Shown: piece by piece, positions 44,886 through 52,860 of the stretch
How positions within the stretch are numbered: position 1 is the stretch's first letter
Layout: each line of letters starts with the position of its first letter
Source of the DNA: an uncultured Pelagibacteraceae bacterium
GTDB taxonomy: Bacteria; Pseudomonadota; Alphaproteobacteria; Pelagibacterales; Pelagibacteraceae
DNA: 64,000 bases
Reading direction: 5' to 3'
Assembly: GCA_902600205.1 (NCBI GenBank)
Contig: CACKIN010000004.1
Span: 1-64,000, forward strand
Translations under genes and position numbers: made by a program
Notes under the pieces: generated by a model
Database searches by the model: none
Told to the model about the DNA's origin: nothing
The model's input: the letters and a program-made list of their open reading frames with translations, nothing else

Positions 44886-45910
44886 GGATTAGGATATTTT
44901 TTTTGTACATTATTTATTTCTTTAATTACTTCACTACTAAGGTTCACTTTTACACTTTCTACGTTAGTTTTCAACTGCTCCATAGTTGTTGCTCCAATTA
45001 TCACACTAGTCATAAAATCTTGTACTTCACAGAATTTTATAGACATTTGACTCATATCTAGTTCAAATTTCTGACTAATTTCATAATAATCTTCAACTGC
45101 ATTTTCCATATTTGGCTTTCTATATCTTGTCCAAAAATCAAAATCTCTCTCCATTCTTGACCCTTTAGGAAACTGTTTATTTCTATATTTTCCGCTAAGG
45201 TAACCACTTGCAAGTGGTGAATAAGCCAAACATCCAATGTTCTCCCTTATTGATACTTCAGCTAGCCCTACTTCATAAGATCTATTTAGCAGACTGTATG
45301 GGTTTTGAATTGCCACCATTCTTGGAAGATCTTTATCTTTTGCAAGTTGAAGATAATTCATCACTCCCCATGGAGTTTCATTTGATAAACCAACATATCT
45401 AATTTTACCTTGTTCAATAAATTTTTTTAAGTTTTCCAAAACATCTTCAAATTTATTCCAGTCATTTTCTTTGTGCTCGTAACCCAATTTTCCAAAGTTA
45501 TTTACGTTTCTTTCAGGCCAATGTAATTGATAAAGATCAATATAATCAGTTTTTAATCTTTTTAGACTTCCATGAAGAGCATCCTCTAAGTTTTTTCCAG
45601 TAAAACTATTTTCTCCATTTCTCATATATTTCCTGCTAGGGCCACCCACTTTGGATGCTAGTATTATATCTTTTCTTTTTTTTGTTTCCTTAAACCAATT
45701 TCCAATAATAGTTTCTGTATGACCATATGTTTCAGCTTTTGGTGGAACTGCATAGAGTTCAGCCGTATCCCAAAAATTAACCCCATTTTCTAAAGAGTAA
45801 TTCATTTGCTCAAATGCCTCAGTTTGGGTATTTTGTTCACCCCAAGTCATTGTCCCAAGACAGATTGTGCTGACATTTATGTCAGTATTTCCTAGTTTTT
45901 TATAATTCAT
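44876..45910 (-). CDS. Aldo/keto reductase (Tas-like)
   Basis: 344 residues. NADPH-dependent reductase barrel. Catalytic residues are visible: Asp/Tyr in F-W-D-T-A-E-L-Y, Lys in I-L-A-S-K-V-G-G, His in Y-Q-L-H-W-P-E-R. G-L-S-N-E-T-P-W-G and V-I-I-G-A-T-T complete the family pattern. Closest in layout to the Tas/YajO branch; the substrate is unknown. Divergent from the BI-1 gene. Confidence 0.92.
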   Translation of the reverse strand: MNYKKLGNTDINVSTICLGTMTWGEQNTQTEAFEQMNYSLENGVNFWDTAELYAVPPKAETYGHTETIIGNWFKETKKRKDIILASKVGGPSRKYMRNGENSFTGKNLEDALHGSLKRLKTDYIDLYQLHWPERNVNNFGKLGYEHKENDWNKFEDVLENLKKFIEQGKIRYVGLSNETPWGVMNYLQLAKDKDLPRMVAIQNPYSLLNRSYEVGLAEVSIRENIGCLAYSPLASGYLSGKYRNKQFPKGSRMERDFDFWTRYRKPNMENAVEDYYEISQKFELDMSQMSIKFCEVQDFMTSVIIGATTMEQLKTNVESVKVNLSSEVIKEINNVQKKYPNPCP

Positions 45911-45951
45911 GCTCAGTTACACGTAATGTTTGTTACATTTATTTTGACGAC

Positions 45952-45980
45952 TTGAAAATCTCAAAAAAAAAACTTATATA
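45952..45980 (+). promoter_or_regulatory. Candidate promoter of the BI-1 gene, predicted leaderless
   Basis: TTGAAA (45952-45957), a 17-base spacer containing a run of ten A, and TATATA (45975-45980). Start of transcription would fall at about 45987, the first base of the ATG, so the mRNA would have no 5' leader; no ribosome binding site is present. It lies in the 76-base gap between divergent genes. Confidence 0.4.
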
Positions 45981-45986
45981 AATATT

Positions 45987-46745
45987 ATGGAATTCAATAA
46001 AGAAAATATTCTAAGAAAAACAAGTACAGCCAAACAAACAGTTGTTATGGATGAAGGCTTAAGAGCCTACATGTTAAAAGTCTATAATTATATGGCAACT
46101 GGTGTATTGCTAACTGGTATAATTGCACTTCTATCGTTTAAAATATCTGTTGTAACAGACCCAAATGGTGCGATTGTTGGACTAACCGAATTCGGAGGTG
46201 CAATTTATTTATCTGGATTAAAATGGATTGTTATGTTGGCTCCTCTTGGGATTGTGTTCTACATGAGCTTTGGCATAAATAAAATGAGCGCATCAAGGGC
46301 TCAAACAACTTTTTGGGTATTTGCAGCTTTAATGGGATTATCGCTTTCTTCAATTTTATTAATTTACACAGGCTTAAGCGTAACAAGAGTATTCTTTATT
46401 TCTTCAGCAACTTTTGGTGCTATGAGTATTTATGGTTACACAACAAAAAGAGACTTAACCAAAATGGGATCTTTTTTAATGATGGGTTTAATTGGAATCA
46501 TAATTGCATCAATAGTCAATATATTCTTAAAATCATCAATGATGTATTTTGCAATATCTATAATTGGTGTTTTGGTATTTGTTGGTTTAACTGCATACGA
46601 TACGCAAAAGATCAAAAATATGTATGCAGCATCTGACAGCGGCGAGTTGATGGGTAAAAAAGCAGTAATGGGTGCCCTAACTTTATATCTAGACTTTATA
46701 AATCTTTTTATAATGCTTTTAAGATTATTTGGTCAAAGAAGATAA
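45987..46745 (+). CDS. Bax inhibitor-1 / YccA family membrane protein
   Basis: 252 residues with seven predicted membrane helices and the BI-1 signature near the C-terminus (V-G-L-T-A-Y-D-T-Q-K-I-K; L-T-L-Y-L-D-F-I-N-L-F). In bacteria the family includes YccA, an inhibitor of FtsH proteolysis, and pH-sensitive Ca leak channels. It stands alone between a divergent and a convergent gene. Confidence 0.95.
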   Translation: MEFNKENILRKTSTAKQTVVMDEGLRAYMLKVYNYMATGVLLTGIIALLSFKISVVTDPNGAIVGLTEFGGAIYLSGLKWIVMLAPLGIVFYMSFGINKMSASRAQTTFWVFAALMGLSLSSILLIYTGLSVTRVFFISSATFGAMSIYGYTTKRDLTKMGSFLMMGLIGIIIASIVNIFLKSSMMYFAISIIGVLVFVGLTAYDTQKIKNMYAASDSGELMGKKAVMGALTLYLDFINLFIMLLRLFGQRR

Positions 46746-46748
46746 GCC

Positions 46749-47087
46749 CTAAATTTTTTTCCAATCAACTTTATTTAATAGTATTTTTAAATCGTAAGAG
46801 TTTTTTAAAATTTTACCATTAGTATCTGTAATTAAATATTTTAGATTTTTGTTTGATGGTTTAAAATTTTTACAAATTTTATAAATTGCTTTTTCAGCTG
46901 CATTTTTAAAAACGCTGAAACTCACCTGTTTTCCCGAAATAGAAAGACCATAGTCTTTCCAATTTCCTGAGGAAACCATTTTTGCATAAAGATCTAATAT
47001 AATTTTTAACTCAGTTCTTTCAAAAAAAAGTTTTTTGTTTTCATCTTTATTTACATTATTTACTACTAGTTTTAAGTTTCTATTCAT
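46749..47087 (-). CDS. DUF2794 family protein
   Basis: 112 residues. F-F-E-R-T-E-L-K-I-I-L-D-L-Y-A-K-M-V-S-S-G-N-W-K-D-Y-G and F-S-V-F-K-N-A-A-E-K-A-I-Y match the alphaproteobacterial family DUF2794. Function unknown. It starts within the end of yciB (8-base overlap), so both are co-transcribed. Confidence 0.88.
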   Translation of the reverse strand: MNRNLKLVVNNVNKDENKKLFFERTELKIILDLYAKMVSSGNWKDYGLSISGKQVSFSVFKNAAEKAIYKICKNFKPSNKNLKYLITDTNGKILKNSYDLKILLNKVDWKKI

Positions 47088-47631
47088 TTAATTTATATTT
47101 ATTTATAAGACCAATTTGAAAAGCGGTAAAAATAAAGGTTATAGGTAACATTCCCCAAACTTTAAAGTTAACCCAAAATTCCTCTGATTGTGTTCTCCAA
47201 ATTATTTCATTCAAGATGGCTAGTCCAAAAAAGAAGTATGTCCATCTTTTATTTAAAATTTCCCATCCTTCATCACTTAATGGCATAGATTTGCCAAGTA
47301 ACTTTTTTAAAACTGGTTCATTCGTGAAGTATTTTCCAAACATTAATGCAAGACCAAATAAAATATTTATTATTGTTGGCTTCATATAAATAAAAATAGG
47401 ATCATCAAAATAAATTGTTAAACCACCAAATAATGTTATCAATATTCCACTTATAAGTGGCACTTTTGGAATTGTCTTTTCAACAATCCACATAATTAAA
47501 ACTGCTATGATAGTTGCAACTATAAGTGGAGGTATTGCAACGATTAAGTTTTTATCATTATTGTAATAAAAATAAAAAAATATTACCAAAGGCCCTAAAT
47601 CAGTAACAAATTTTAAAACAGATTTATTCAC
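47080..47631 (-). CDS. yciB: Septation protein A / YciB family membrane protein
   Basis: Five to six membrane helices; F-V-T-D-L-G-P-L-V-I-F-F, P-L-I-S-G-I-L-I-T-L-F-G-G-L-T, F-D-D-P-I-F-I-Y-M-K-P-T and L-N-E-I-I-W-R-T are YciB/IspZ signatures. It takes part in cell-envelope synthesis in E. coli. The GTG at 47631 gives the family start V-N-K-S-V-L-K-F; an ATG at 47664 adds 11 hydrophobic residues and cannot be excluded. Confidence 0.9.
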   Translation of the reverse strand: MNKSVLKFVTDLGPLVIFFYFYYNNDKNLIVAIPPLIVATIIAVLIMWIVEKTIPKVPLISGILITLFGGLTIYFDDPIFIYMKPTIINILFGLALMFGKYFTNEPVLKKLLGKSMPLSDEGWEILNKRWTYFFFGLAILNEIIWRTQSEEFWVNFKVWGMLPITFIFTAFQIGLINKYKLNE

Positions 47632-47708
47632 TGCTACATAATAGCAGAATAATAAAACAATCATATTTTTTTTATTGATTTTTATTTTTAAATATCCATA
47701 TTTATTAT

Positions 47709-48029
47709 GTGACTATTCAAAAAGGAAAATTCTCAATTGGAGACGTTGTAAAACATAAGCACTTCGACTTTAGAGGTGTGATTTATGATGTTGATTTTGA
47801 GTTTAATAATTCAGAGGAATGGTATCAATCCATACCAAAAAACGTTAGACCTAGAAAAGACCAACCATTCTATCATTTGTTAGCTGAGAATGATGAAATA
47901 ACATACGAAGCATATGTTTCTGAGCAAAATCTATTAGTGGACGACTCTGATGAGCCCATTAAACACCCCTTAATAAATGAAATATTTTCAGGAAAAAAAG
48001 GCTCTAGTTATTTCAAACCCTCTAACTAG
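47709..48029 (+). CDS. hspQ: Heat shock protein HspQ
   Basis: 106 residues from a GTG start. F-S-I-G-D-V-V-K-H-K-x-F-D-F-R-G-V-I-Y-D-V-D, Q-P-F-Y-H-L-L-A-E-N and A-Y-V-S-E-Q-N-L are HspQ (YccV-like) motifs. HspQ is a hemimethylated-DNA-binding-like protein that acts as a Lon specificity factor in enterobacteria. No partner Lon gene lies in this window, but a Lon N-domain protein does (17587). Confidence 0.93.
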   Translation: MTIQKGKFSIGDVVKHKHFDFRGVIYDVDFEFNNSEEWYQSIPKNVRPRKDQPFYHLLAENDEITYEAYVSEQNLLVDDSDEPIKHPLINEIFSGKKGSSYFKPSN

Positions 48030-48100
48030 ACACAATTACATTATTTAAACACATTTCGTGCAAATCTTAGACATACATGAAGGTTAAGATATTTAGATAT

Positions 48101-48191
48101 TTTGGCCAAGGATGCATAATTTATCCACTTATTTATCTCCCTCTGTGTTCTTGGTCAGAATAACTCACCATAAAAATTTTCAAAATTTTTT
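48101..48191 (+). ncRNA. Candidate structured small RNA with anti-Shine-Dalgarno loop
   Basis: In the 186-base gap between hspQ and ccmC. Positions 48101-48116 can pair with 48144-48159 over 16 consecutive positions, eleven Watson-Crick and five G-U, enclosing a 27-base loop rich in pyrimidines. The loop holds TCTCCCT (48136-48142), complementary to strong ribosome binding sites (AGGGAGA). A second smaller hairpin pairs ATCTTA (48064-48069) with TAAGAT (48085-48090). A weak AT hairpin followed by T's (48171-48191) may end the transcript. The wobble pairs make sense only for a plus-strand RNA. Alternative: a ccm leader element. No match to a known RNA family was recognised. Confidence 0.45.
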
Positions 48192-48215
48192 AATTTGATA
48201 TAGATAGCTTAAAAA

Positions 48216-48923
48216 ATGCTAAATTATTTTAAACCAAAAAACCTAATTCAGATTATCAATAGATCTCAAAAATTTGTCTTTATTATATTTATTTTAATCT
48301 TAATTCTTGGACTTGTTGAGGCATTAATTCTTTCACCTGAGGATTATAAACAAAGTGACTCCGTTAGAATTATGTATGTACATGTTCCTGCTGCTTGGAT
48401 TTCATTAGGAATTTTTTCTTTAATATCAGTTTTATCTTTTAGTATTATTATTTTTAAAAATAAAAATTTTTCACTAATCACTAAAAGTTTAGCTCCATCA
48501 GGATTTGTCTTCAATATAATCGCTCTAGTAACCGGATCAATATGGGGAAAACCTACTTGGGGAACGTGGTGGGCATGGGACGCAAGAATTACATCCATGT
48601 TATTATTAGCAATATTTTATTTAATGTTTATTTTGTCTTGGAGAATTGCAGGAACAGAGGATAAAGCTGTAAAATTAAGTTCATATATTGCTATATTTGG
48701 AGTTATTAATGTTCCAATTATCAAATTTTCTGTCGATTGGTGGTCTACTCTTCATCAACCAGCTTCAATAAATCTTCTAAAAGAAACTTCAATTCATTCG
48801 TCAATGCTGCTTCCTTTGGGAATAATGACTGCGGCATTTGCACTTTTTTCGCTTTTGATATTTTTGATGAAATATAATACAGAACTGATAAAAATTAAGA
48901 ATAAAGGATTAGATAGATTATGA
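48216..48923 (+). CDS. ccmC: Cytochrome c maturation protein CcmC (heme handling)
   Basis: 235 residues, six membrane helices, with the WWD-type heme motif W-G-T-W-W-A-W-D-A-R and flanking histidines (V-H-V-P; S-T-L-H-Q). CcmC presents heme to CcmE. First gene of ccmC-D-E-F-G-H, with overlapping starts downstream. ccmA and ccmB, normally upstream, are not present here. Confidence 0.96.
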   Translation: MLNYFKPKNLIQIINRSQKFVFIIFILILILGLVEALILSPEDYKQSDSVRIMYVHVPAAWISLGIFSLISVLSFSIIIFKNKNFSLITKSLAPSGFVFNIIALVTGSIWGKPTWGTWWAWDARITSMLLLAIFYLMFILSWRIAGTEDKAVKLSSYIAIFGVINVPIIKFSVDWWSTLHQPASINLLKETSIHSSMLLPLGIMTAAFALFSLLIFLMKYNTELIKIKNKGLDRL

Positions 48924-49153
48924 TTCAAGACGTTTTATACATGAATGGGTACGGCTTATACGTATGGTCTTCTTTTGTGTTTACTTTATCTTGTTTTTGG
49001 ATTTTACATTCAGTTATTAAGCTTCAGTTAATTAAAGAGCATAAAAAATTTGAAGCAAAATTTGAAAGTTTAGATATAGAGAAAGTTGAAAAAGCAAAAA
49101 AACAAGAAACTTTCAAAGAAATTTTAGCTACTTCTTCAGTTTCTAAGATTTAA
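48920..49153 (+). CDS. ccmD: Cytochrome c maturation protein CcmD
   Basis: 77 residues, one N-terminal membrane helix (about 12-32: Y-V-W-S-S-F-V-F-T-L-S-C-F-W-I-L) and a charged C-terminal tail. CcmD is a small adaptor in the CcmABCD complex. The call rests on its position between ccmC (4-base overlap) and ccmE and on the G-Y-G-L-Y-V-W-S-S pattern. It is somewhat longer than the usual 45-70 residues. Confidence 0.88.
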   Translation: MIQDVLYMNGYGLYVWSSFVFTLSCFWILHSVIKLQLIKEHKKFEAKFESLDIEKVEKAKKQETFKEILATSSVSKI

Positions 49154-49165
49154 TTACTTATTTTC

Positions 49166-49585
49166 ATGTATGGTAAAAAAGTAAAATTAAGAGCTGTTTT
49201 TATATTATCAATATTTGTTTCTTTAACTTTAGTATCTTTTTTAATTATAAAATCGCTGGAAGAAAATATAGTTTATTTTAAATCACCAACAGAAATCAAG
49301 GTACTTCCTGAAGTTACAAAGAAAAAAATTAGAGTTGGTGGAATGGTAAAAAAAAATTCAATTAATATTAATCAATCTGAAGTAAATTTTGTGATAACTG
49401 ATTTTAAAAACGAGCTTATAGTAAATTATAAAGGCTCAATTCCAAATTTGTTTGAGGAAGAAAAAGGAGTTGTAGCCGAAGGATTTCTTCAAGATAGAAA
49501 TTATTTTAAGGCGGTGAAAATTTTGGCAAAGCATGATGAAAACTATATGCCCCCAGAGGTAGCAGCGTCGTTGAAAGAAAATTAG
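49166..49585 (+). CDS. ccmE: Cytochrome c-type biogenesis protein CcmE (heme chaperone)
   Basis: 139 residues: N-terminal membrane anchor (about 8-28), then an OB-fold with [16 protein letters not shown] and the heme-binding His in [11 protein letters not shown]. It receives heme from CcmC and passes it to CcmF/H. In the ccm operon, followed by ccmF one base later. Confidence 0.96.
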   Translation: MYGKKVKLRAVFILSIFVSLTLVSFLIIKSLEENIVYFKSPTEIKVLPEVTKKKIRVGGMVKKNSININQSEVNFVITDFKNELIVNYKGSIPNLFEEEKGVVAEGFLQDRNYFKAVKILAKHDENYMPPEVAASLKEN

Positions 49586-49586
49586 A

Positions 49587-51458
49587 ATGGTCAATCAACT
49601 AGGCAATTACTCTTTATATATAGCTTTATTAATTTCGATTTTTATAATTATAAAAACCTCATTATCATTTAGGAATTCCTCTAATGTTTTGAGTAGCAAT
49701 ATTTTTTCATTAATATCCGTACAATCTTTAATGGTTATAATTAGTTTTCTAACTTTAATTTATGCTTTTGTAACATCAGACTTTAGTAACGAGACTGTTT
49801 ACAACAACTCTCATACTGCAAAACCTTTATTCTATAAAATTTCTGGGACATGGGGTAATCATGAGGGAAGTTTACTTTTATGGTTATTGGTATTAACAAT
49901 TTTTTTATTTTTATTTGTAATTGACTCTAAAAATCTTTCTCAAAGATACAGAACACTTACACTATTTTTTCAGGAAATTATAATTCTTGGTTTTCTTCTA
50001 TTTATACTTTTTACATCTAATCCTTTTTCAAACATTTTTCCGGTTCCTATTGAAGGAACAGGATTAAATCCAATACTCCAAGATCCTGCATTAGCAATTC
50101 ATCCACCTATTTTATATTTGGGTTATGTCGGAACCTCTATTATATTCTCATCCGCTTTAGGTGCAATTATCTCTGGATCTATTAATAAATCTTGGGCAAG
50201 TCACATTAAAAGATGGGTTTTAATTTCGTGGGTATTTTTATCTATTGGTATTCTCTTAGGATCTATATGGGCATATTACGAATTAGGATGGGGAGGTTTT
50301 TGGTTTTGGGATCCTGTTGAAAACGTATCACTAATGCCTTGGCTTTGCCTAACAGCATTATTACACACAGTTTTTACTTTAGAGAAACGAGGAACATTTC
50401 AATCATGGGCAATAATTTTATCAATTACTACTTTCTCATTAAGTATGAGTGGAACTTTTTTGGTTAGGTCTGGAATTTTAAATTCAATTCATACTTTTGC
50501 CAACGATCCATCACGTGGAGTATTTATATTGTGTTTTTTATTTGTATTAATTTTTATCTCTATATTTATTTATTTTTTTTATCAAAAAACTATTACGGTT
50601 GATCCAACAAAAACTTTTTTAATGAGCAAAGAAACTGCAGTTTTAATCAATAATTTATTCATGATGTTTTTTTTATCGGTAGTTTTGATTGGTACAGTCT
50701 ATCCAATTTTTTTGGAGGTAATTAACAATGAAAAAATTTCGATTGGACCACCTTTTTACCATAAATTAATTATTCCGTTCTTAATTCCATTTTTGTTTTT
50801 TATGGCAATCGGACCCAATATTAAATGGATAAAAGATAAGATGGTAAAGATTAATTTAAAAGATATCTTTATCTTTGTAATATCAATAGTAATTTCTTAT
50901 ATTTTTGTAAATAAATTTGGCGTTTCTTATCTCCTATCTCTTCCTTTATTTATTCTCAGTTTGTTTTTATTTTTTGTGACAATTAGAGATTTTTTTGGAA
51001 AAAATATTAACATATCTCAAAAAATCTCTCATTTTGGTTTCAGTCTGTTAATTTTAAGTATTTTATTAAATGGTGTTTTGGCTAAAGAACATTCTTCAAA
51101 CATGAGGGTTGGAGATGAAATAAAATTTTTAAATAAAATAATTCAATTTCAAAACATTGAAGTAATAAAAAAACAAAATTATCAAACATTAATTGGCAAA
51201 TTTAATATTGTTGATGAAAATAATTCATTAAGTTTAAAACCTGAAATTAGAATTTATGACCAACCTCAAACCATTACCAGTGAAGCTGATATTTCCTCTA
51301 CAATTTTCGCAGATAATTTTTTAGTATTTAATATAATTAAAAACGATGGTTTTTATAATGTGCGATATCAAATAAAACCATTTATGATTTGGATTTGGAT
51401 TTCAGTCTTATTAATTTCATTGGGTGGAATATTAAGCTTAAAGAAAAAAAATGTCTAA
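49587..51458 (+). CDS. ccmF: Cytochrome c heme lyase subunit CcmF
   Basis: 623 residues with about 14 membrane helices. It has the periplasmic WWD motif W-G-G-F-W-F-W-D-P-V-E-N and further conserved segments (W-G-N-H-E-G-S-L-L-L-W; L-A-I-H-P-P). Acts with CcmH/CcmG in attaching heme to apocytochrome c. The stop overlaps ccmG by 8 bases. Confidence 0.96.
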   Translation: MVNQLGNYSLYIALLISIFIIIKTSLSFRNSSNVLSSNIFSLISVQSLMVIISFLTLIYAFVTSDFSNETVYNNSHTAKPLFYKISGTWGNHEGSLLLWLLVLTIFLFLFVIDSKNLSQRYRTLTLFFQEIIILGFLLFILFTSNPFSNIFPVPIEGTGLNPILQDPALAIHPPILYLGYVGTSIIFSSALGAIISGSINKSWASHIKRWVLISWVFLSIGILLGSIWAYYELGWGGFWFWDPVENVSLMPWLCLTALLHTVFTLEKRGTFQSWAIILSITTFSLSMSGTFLVRSGILNSIHTFANDPSRGVFILCFLFVLIFISIFIYFFYQKTITVDPTKTFLMSKETAVLINNLFMMFFLSVVLIGTVYPIFLEVINNEKISIGPPFYHKLIIPFLIPFLFFMAIGPNIKWIKDKMVKINLKDIFIFVISIVISYIFVNKFGVSYLLSLPLFILSLFLFFVTIRDFFGKNINISQKISHFGFSLLILSILLNGVLAKEHSSNMRVGDEIKFLNKIIQFQNIEVIKKQNYQTLIGKFNIVDENNSLSLKPEIRIYDQPQTITSEADISSTIFADNFLVFNIIKNDGFYNVRYQIKPFMIWIWISVLLISLGGILSLKKKNV

Positions 51459-51975
51459 AAATATAAAATTAATTAGTATAGTTTTATTTGCACTTTTTTC
51501 TTTTTTTATACTTTTAAAGGGATTAGATAAATCTAATACTTATTCACCCAGTATTGATAAAAGTAAAATTGATTTCAATTTTAAATCAAAATATCTTTTT
51601 TCTGAAAAAGAAGTTTTTTTAAACGAATTATTAAAAAACGAAGGTATGACTTTAATTAATATATGGGCCTCTTGGTGTTTGCCCTGTAAAGATGAGCATG
51701 CATATTTATTAAAATTAAAATCTTTAAATAATTTAAATATTATTGGAATTAATTATAAAGATAATGAAAAAAATGCTAAAAAATTTCTTAGTGAACTTGG
51801 AAATCCTTATACAAATATAATAACTGATCCGAATGGAATAAACTCAATTGAACTGGGGGCATTCGGTGTACCTGAAACTTATTTAATAGAAAATAAATCT
51901 AAATTAATTATTAAAAAATTTATAGGTCCTATAGATGATAAATCGTTTACACAACTCACTAAAATAATTCAATGA
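51451..51975 (+). CDS. ccmG: Thiol:disulfide interchange protein CcmG (DsbE)
   Basis: 174 residues, membrane-anchored at the N-terminus (about 7-23), periplasmic thioredoxin fold with the active site W-C-L-P-C-K and the conserved G-V-P-E-T-Y loop (cis-Pro). Keeps the apocytochrome CxxCH cysteines reduced. Overlaps ccmF and ccmH by a few bases. Confidence 0.95.
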   Translation: MSKNIKLISIVLFALFSFFILLKGLDKSNTYSPSIDKSKIDFNFKSKYLFSEKEVFLNELLKNEGMTLINIWASWCLPCKDEHAYLLKLKSLNNLNIIGINYKDNEKNAKKFLSELGNPYTNIITDPNGINSIELGAFGVPETYLIENKSKLIIKKFIGPIDDKSFTQLTKIIQ

Positions 51976-52337
51976 ATAAGATGAAAATTCTCTTAAAACT
52001 AATTATTATTTTTTTGCTCTTTCAAAATTTTTCTTCAGCTGAAACTTCACAAAAAGTTGACAAAATTTCAAAGAACTTAAGATGTCTAATTTGTCAAGGT
52101 CAATCAGTTTATGATTCTCAATCAGATTTTGCATTAAGTATGAAAATTCTAATTCAAAACAAGATTGATGAAGGCAAAAATGATGAGCAGATTTATGATT
52201 TTCTTAAAAATAAATATGGTGAGTGGATAGTTTATGATCCAGAAATTAATAAAAATACATTTTTGCTTTGGGTATTACCTTTGATTTTATTTGTTTTTGG
52301 CGGTATTTTAATTTTCAGAAAAGTATCTATAAAGTAG
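51972..52337 (+). CDS. ccmH: Cytochrome c-type biogenesis protein CcmH
   Basis: 121 residues: signal peptide (to about residue 23), three-helix bundle with L-R-C-L-I-C-Q-G-Q-S (redox CxxC) and Y-G-E-W-I-V-Y, and one C-terminal membrane helix (about 96-113). It is the CcmL/CcmH short form without the TPR domain; ccmI is not found downstream. Confidence 0.95.
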   Translation: MNKMKILLKLIIIFLLFQNFSSAETSQKVDKISKNLRCLICQGQSVYDSQSDFALSMKILIQNKIDEGKNDEQIYDFLKNKYGEWIVYDPEINKNTFLLWVLPLILFVFGGILIFRKVSIK

Positions 52338-52350
52338 ATACAAATTGATT

Positions 52351-52851
52351 ATGCAAACCATTTTAAAAATAATTTTAATTTACTTTTTGCTAGCATTTAA
52401 TTTAGCAAAAGCTGATGGACATAACTCTAATGAAAATTGGAGTTTTTATACTGGAACTTTTGATTTTAGCGATGAAGGAAAAAAGTCTACTTTATTTGGC
52501 ATACAACATATCAATACAGGAAAAGATAAAGATAGTTTCTTAGGAACACTCCAGCCTGTAACTGGTTTAATGATAACAGCAGATAATGCTGCATACGTTT
52601 ATACAGGATTTCAGATTTACAATGAAGGGCCATTAAAATTTACCCCAAGTTTCACACCTGGATTATACTCCGAAGGTGATGGTAAAGATTTAGGGCATGT
52701 GATTGAATTCAAAACTGAAATTCAAATATCTTATGAATTTTCATCTAATAGTGAAATAGCATTCTCATATAATCATATATCTAATGCAAGTCTTGGAGAT
52801 AAGAATCCTGGGGCAAATAGTTATATGTTTAATTATATAAAAAAATTTTAA
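52351..52851 (+). CDS. PagL-like lipid A 3-O-deacylase (acyloxyacyl hydrolase)
   Basis: 166 residues from the ATG at 52351 (a TTG at 52345 would add two). Signal peptide to about residue 20. The rest is beta-strand-rich with the C-terminal motif Y-N-H-I-S-N-A-S ... N-P-G-A-N-S-Y, which matches the PagL active-site His-Ser pair and end segment. PagL is an outer-membrane enzyme that removes a 3-O acyl chain from lipid A. It sits between the ccm operon and the hydroxy-acid dehydrogenases. Confidence 0.75.
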   Translation: MQTILKIILIYFLLAFNLAKADGHNSNENWSFYTGTFDFSDEGKKSTLFGIQHINTGKDKDSFLGTLQPVTGLMITADNAAYVYTGFQIYNEGPLKFTPSFTPGLYSEGDGKDLGHVIEFKTEIQISYEFSSNSEIAFSYNHISNASLGDKNPGANSYMFNYIKKF

Positions 52852-52860
52852 TCTAGGTTT

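Noticed and set aside
48101-48159. The 16-position helix as a simple transcription terminator of hspQ.
   Set aside because: The loop has 27 bases, the stem is rich in G-U pairs and no T run follows it directly.
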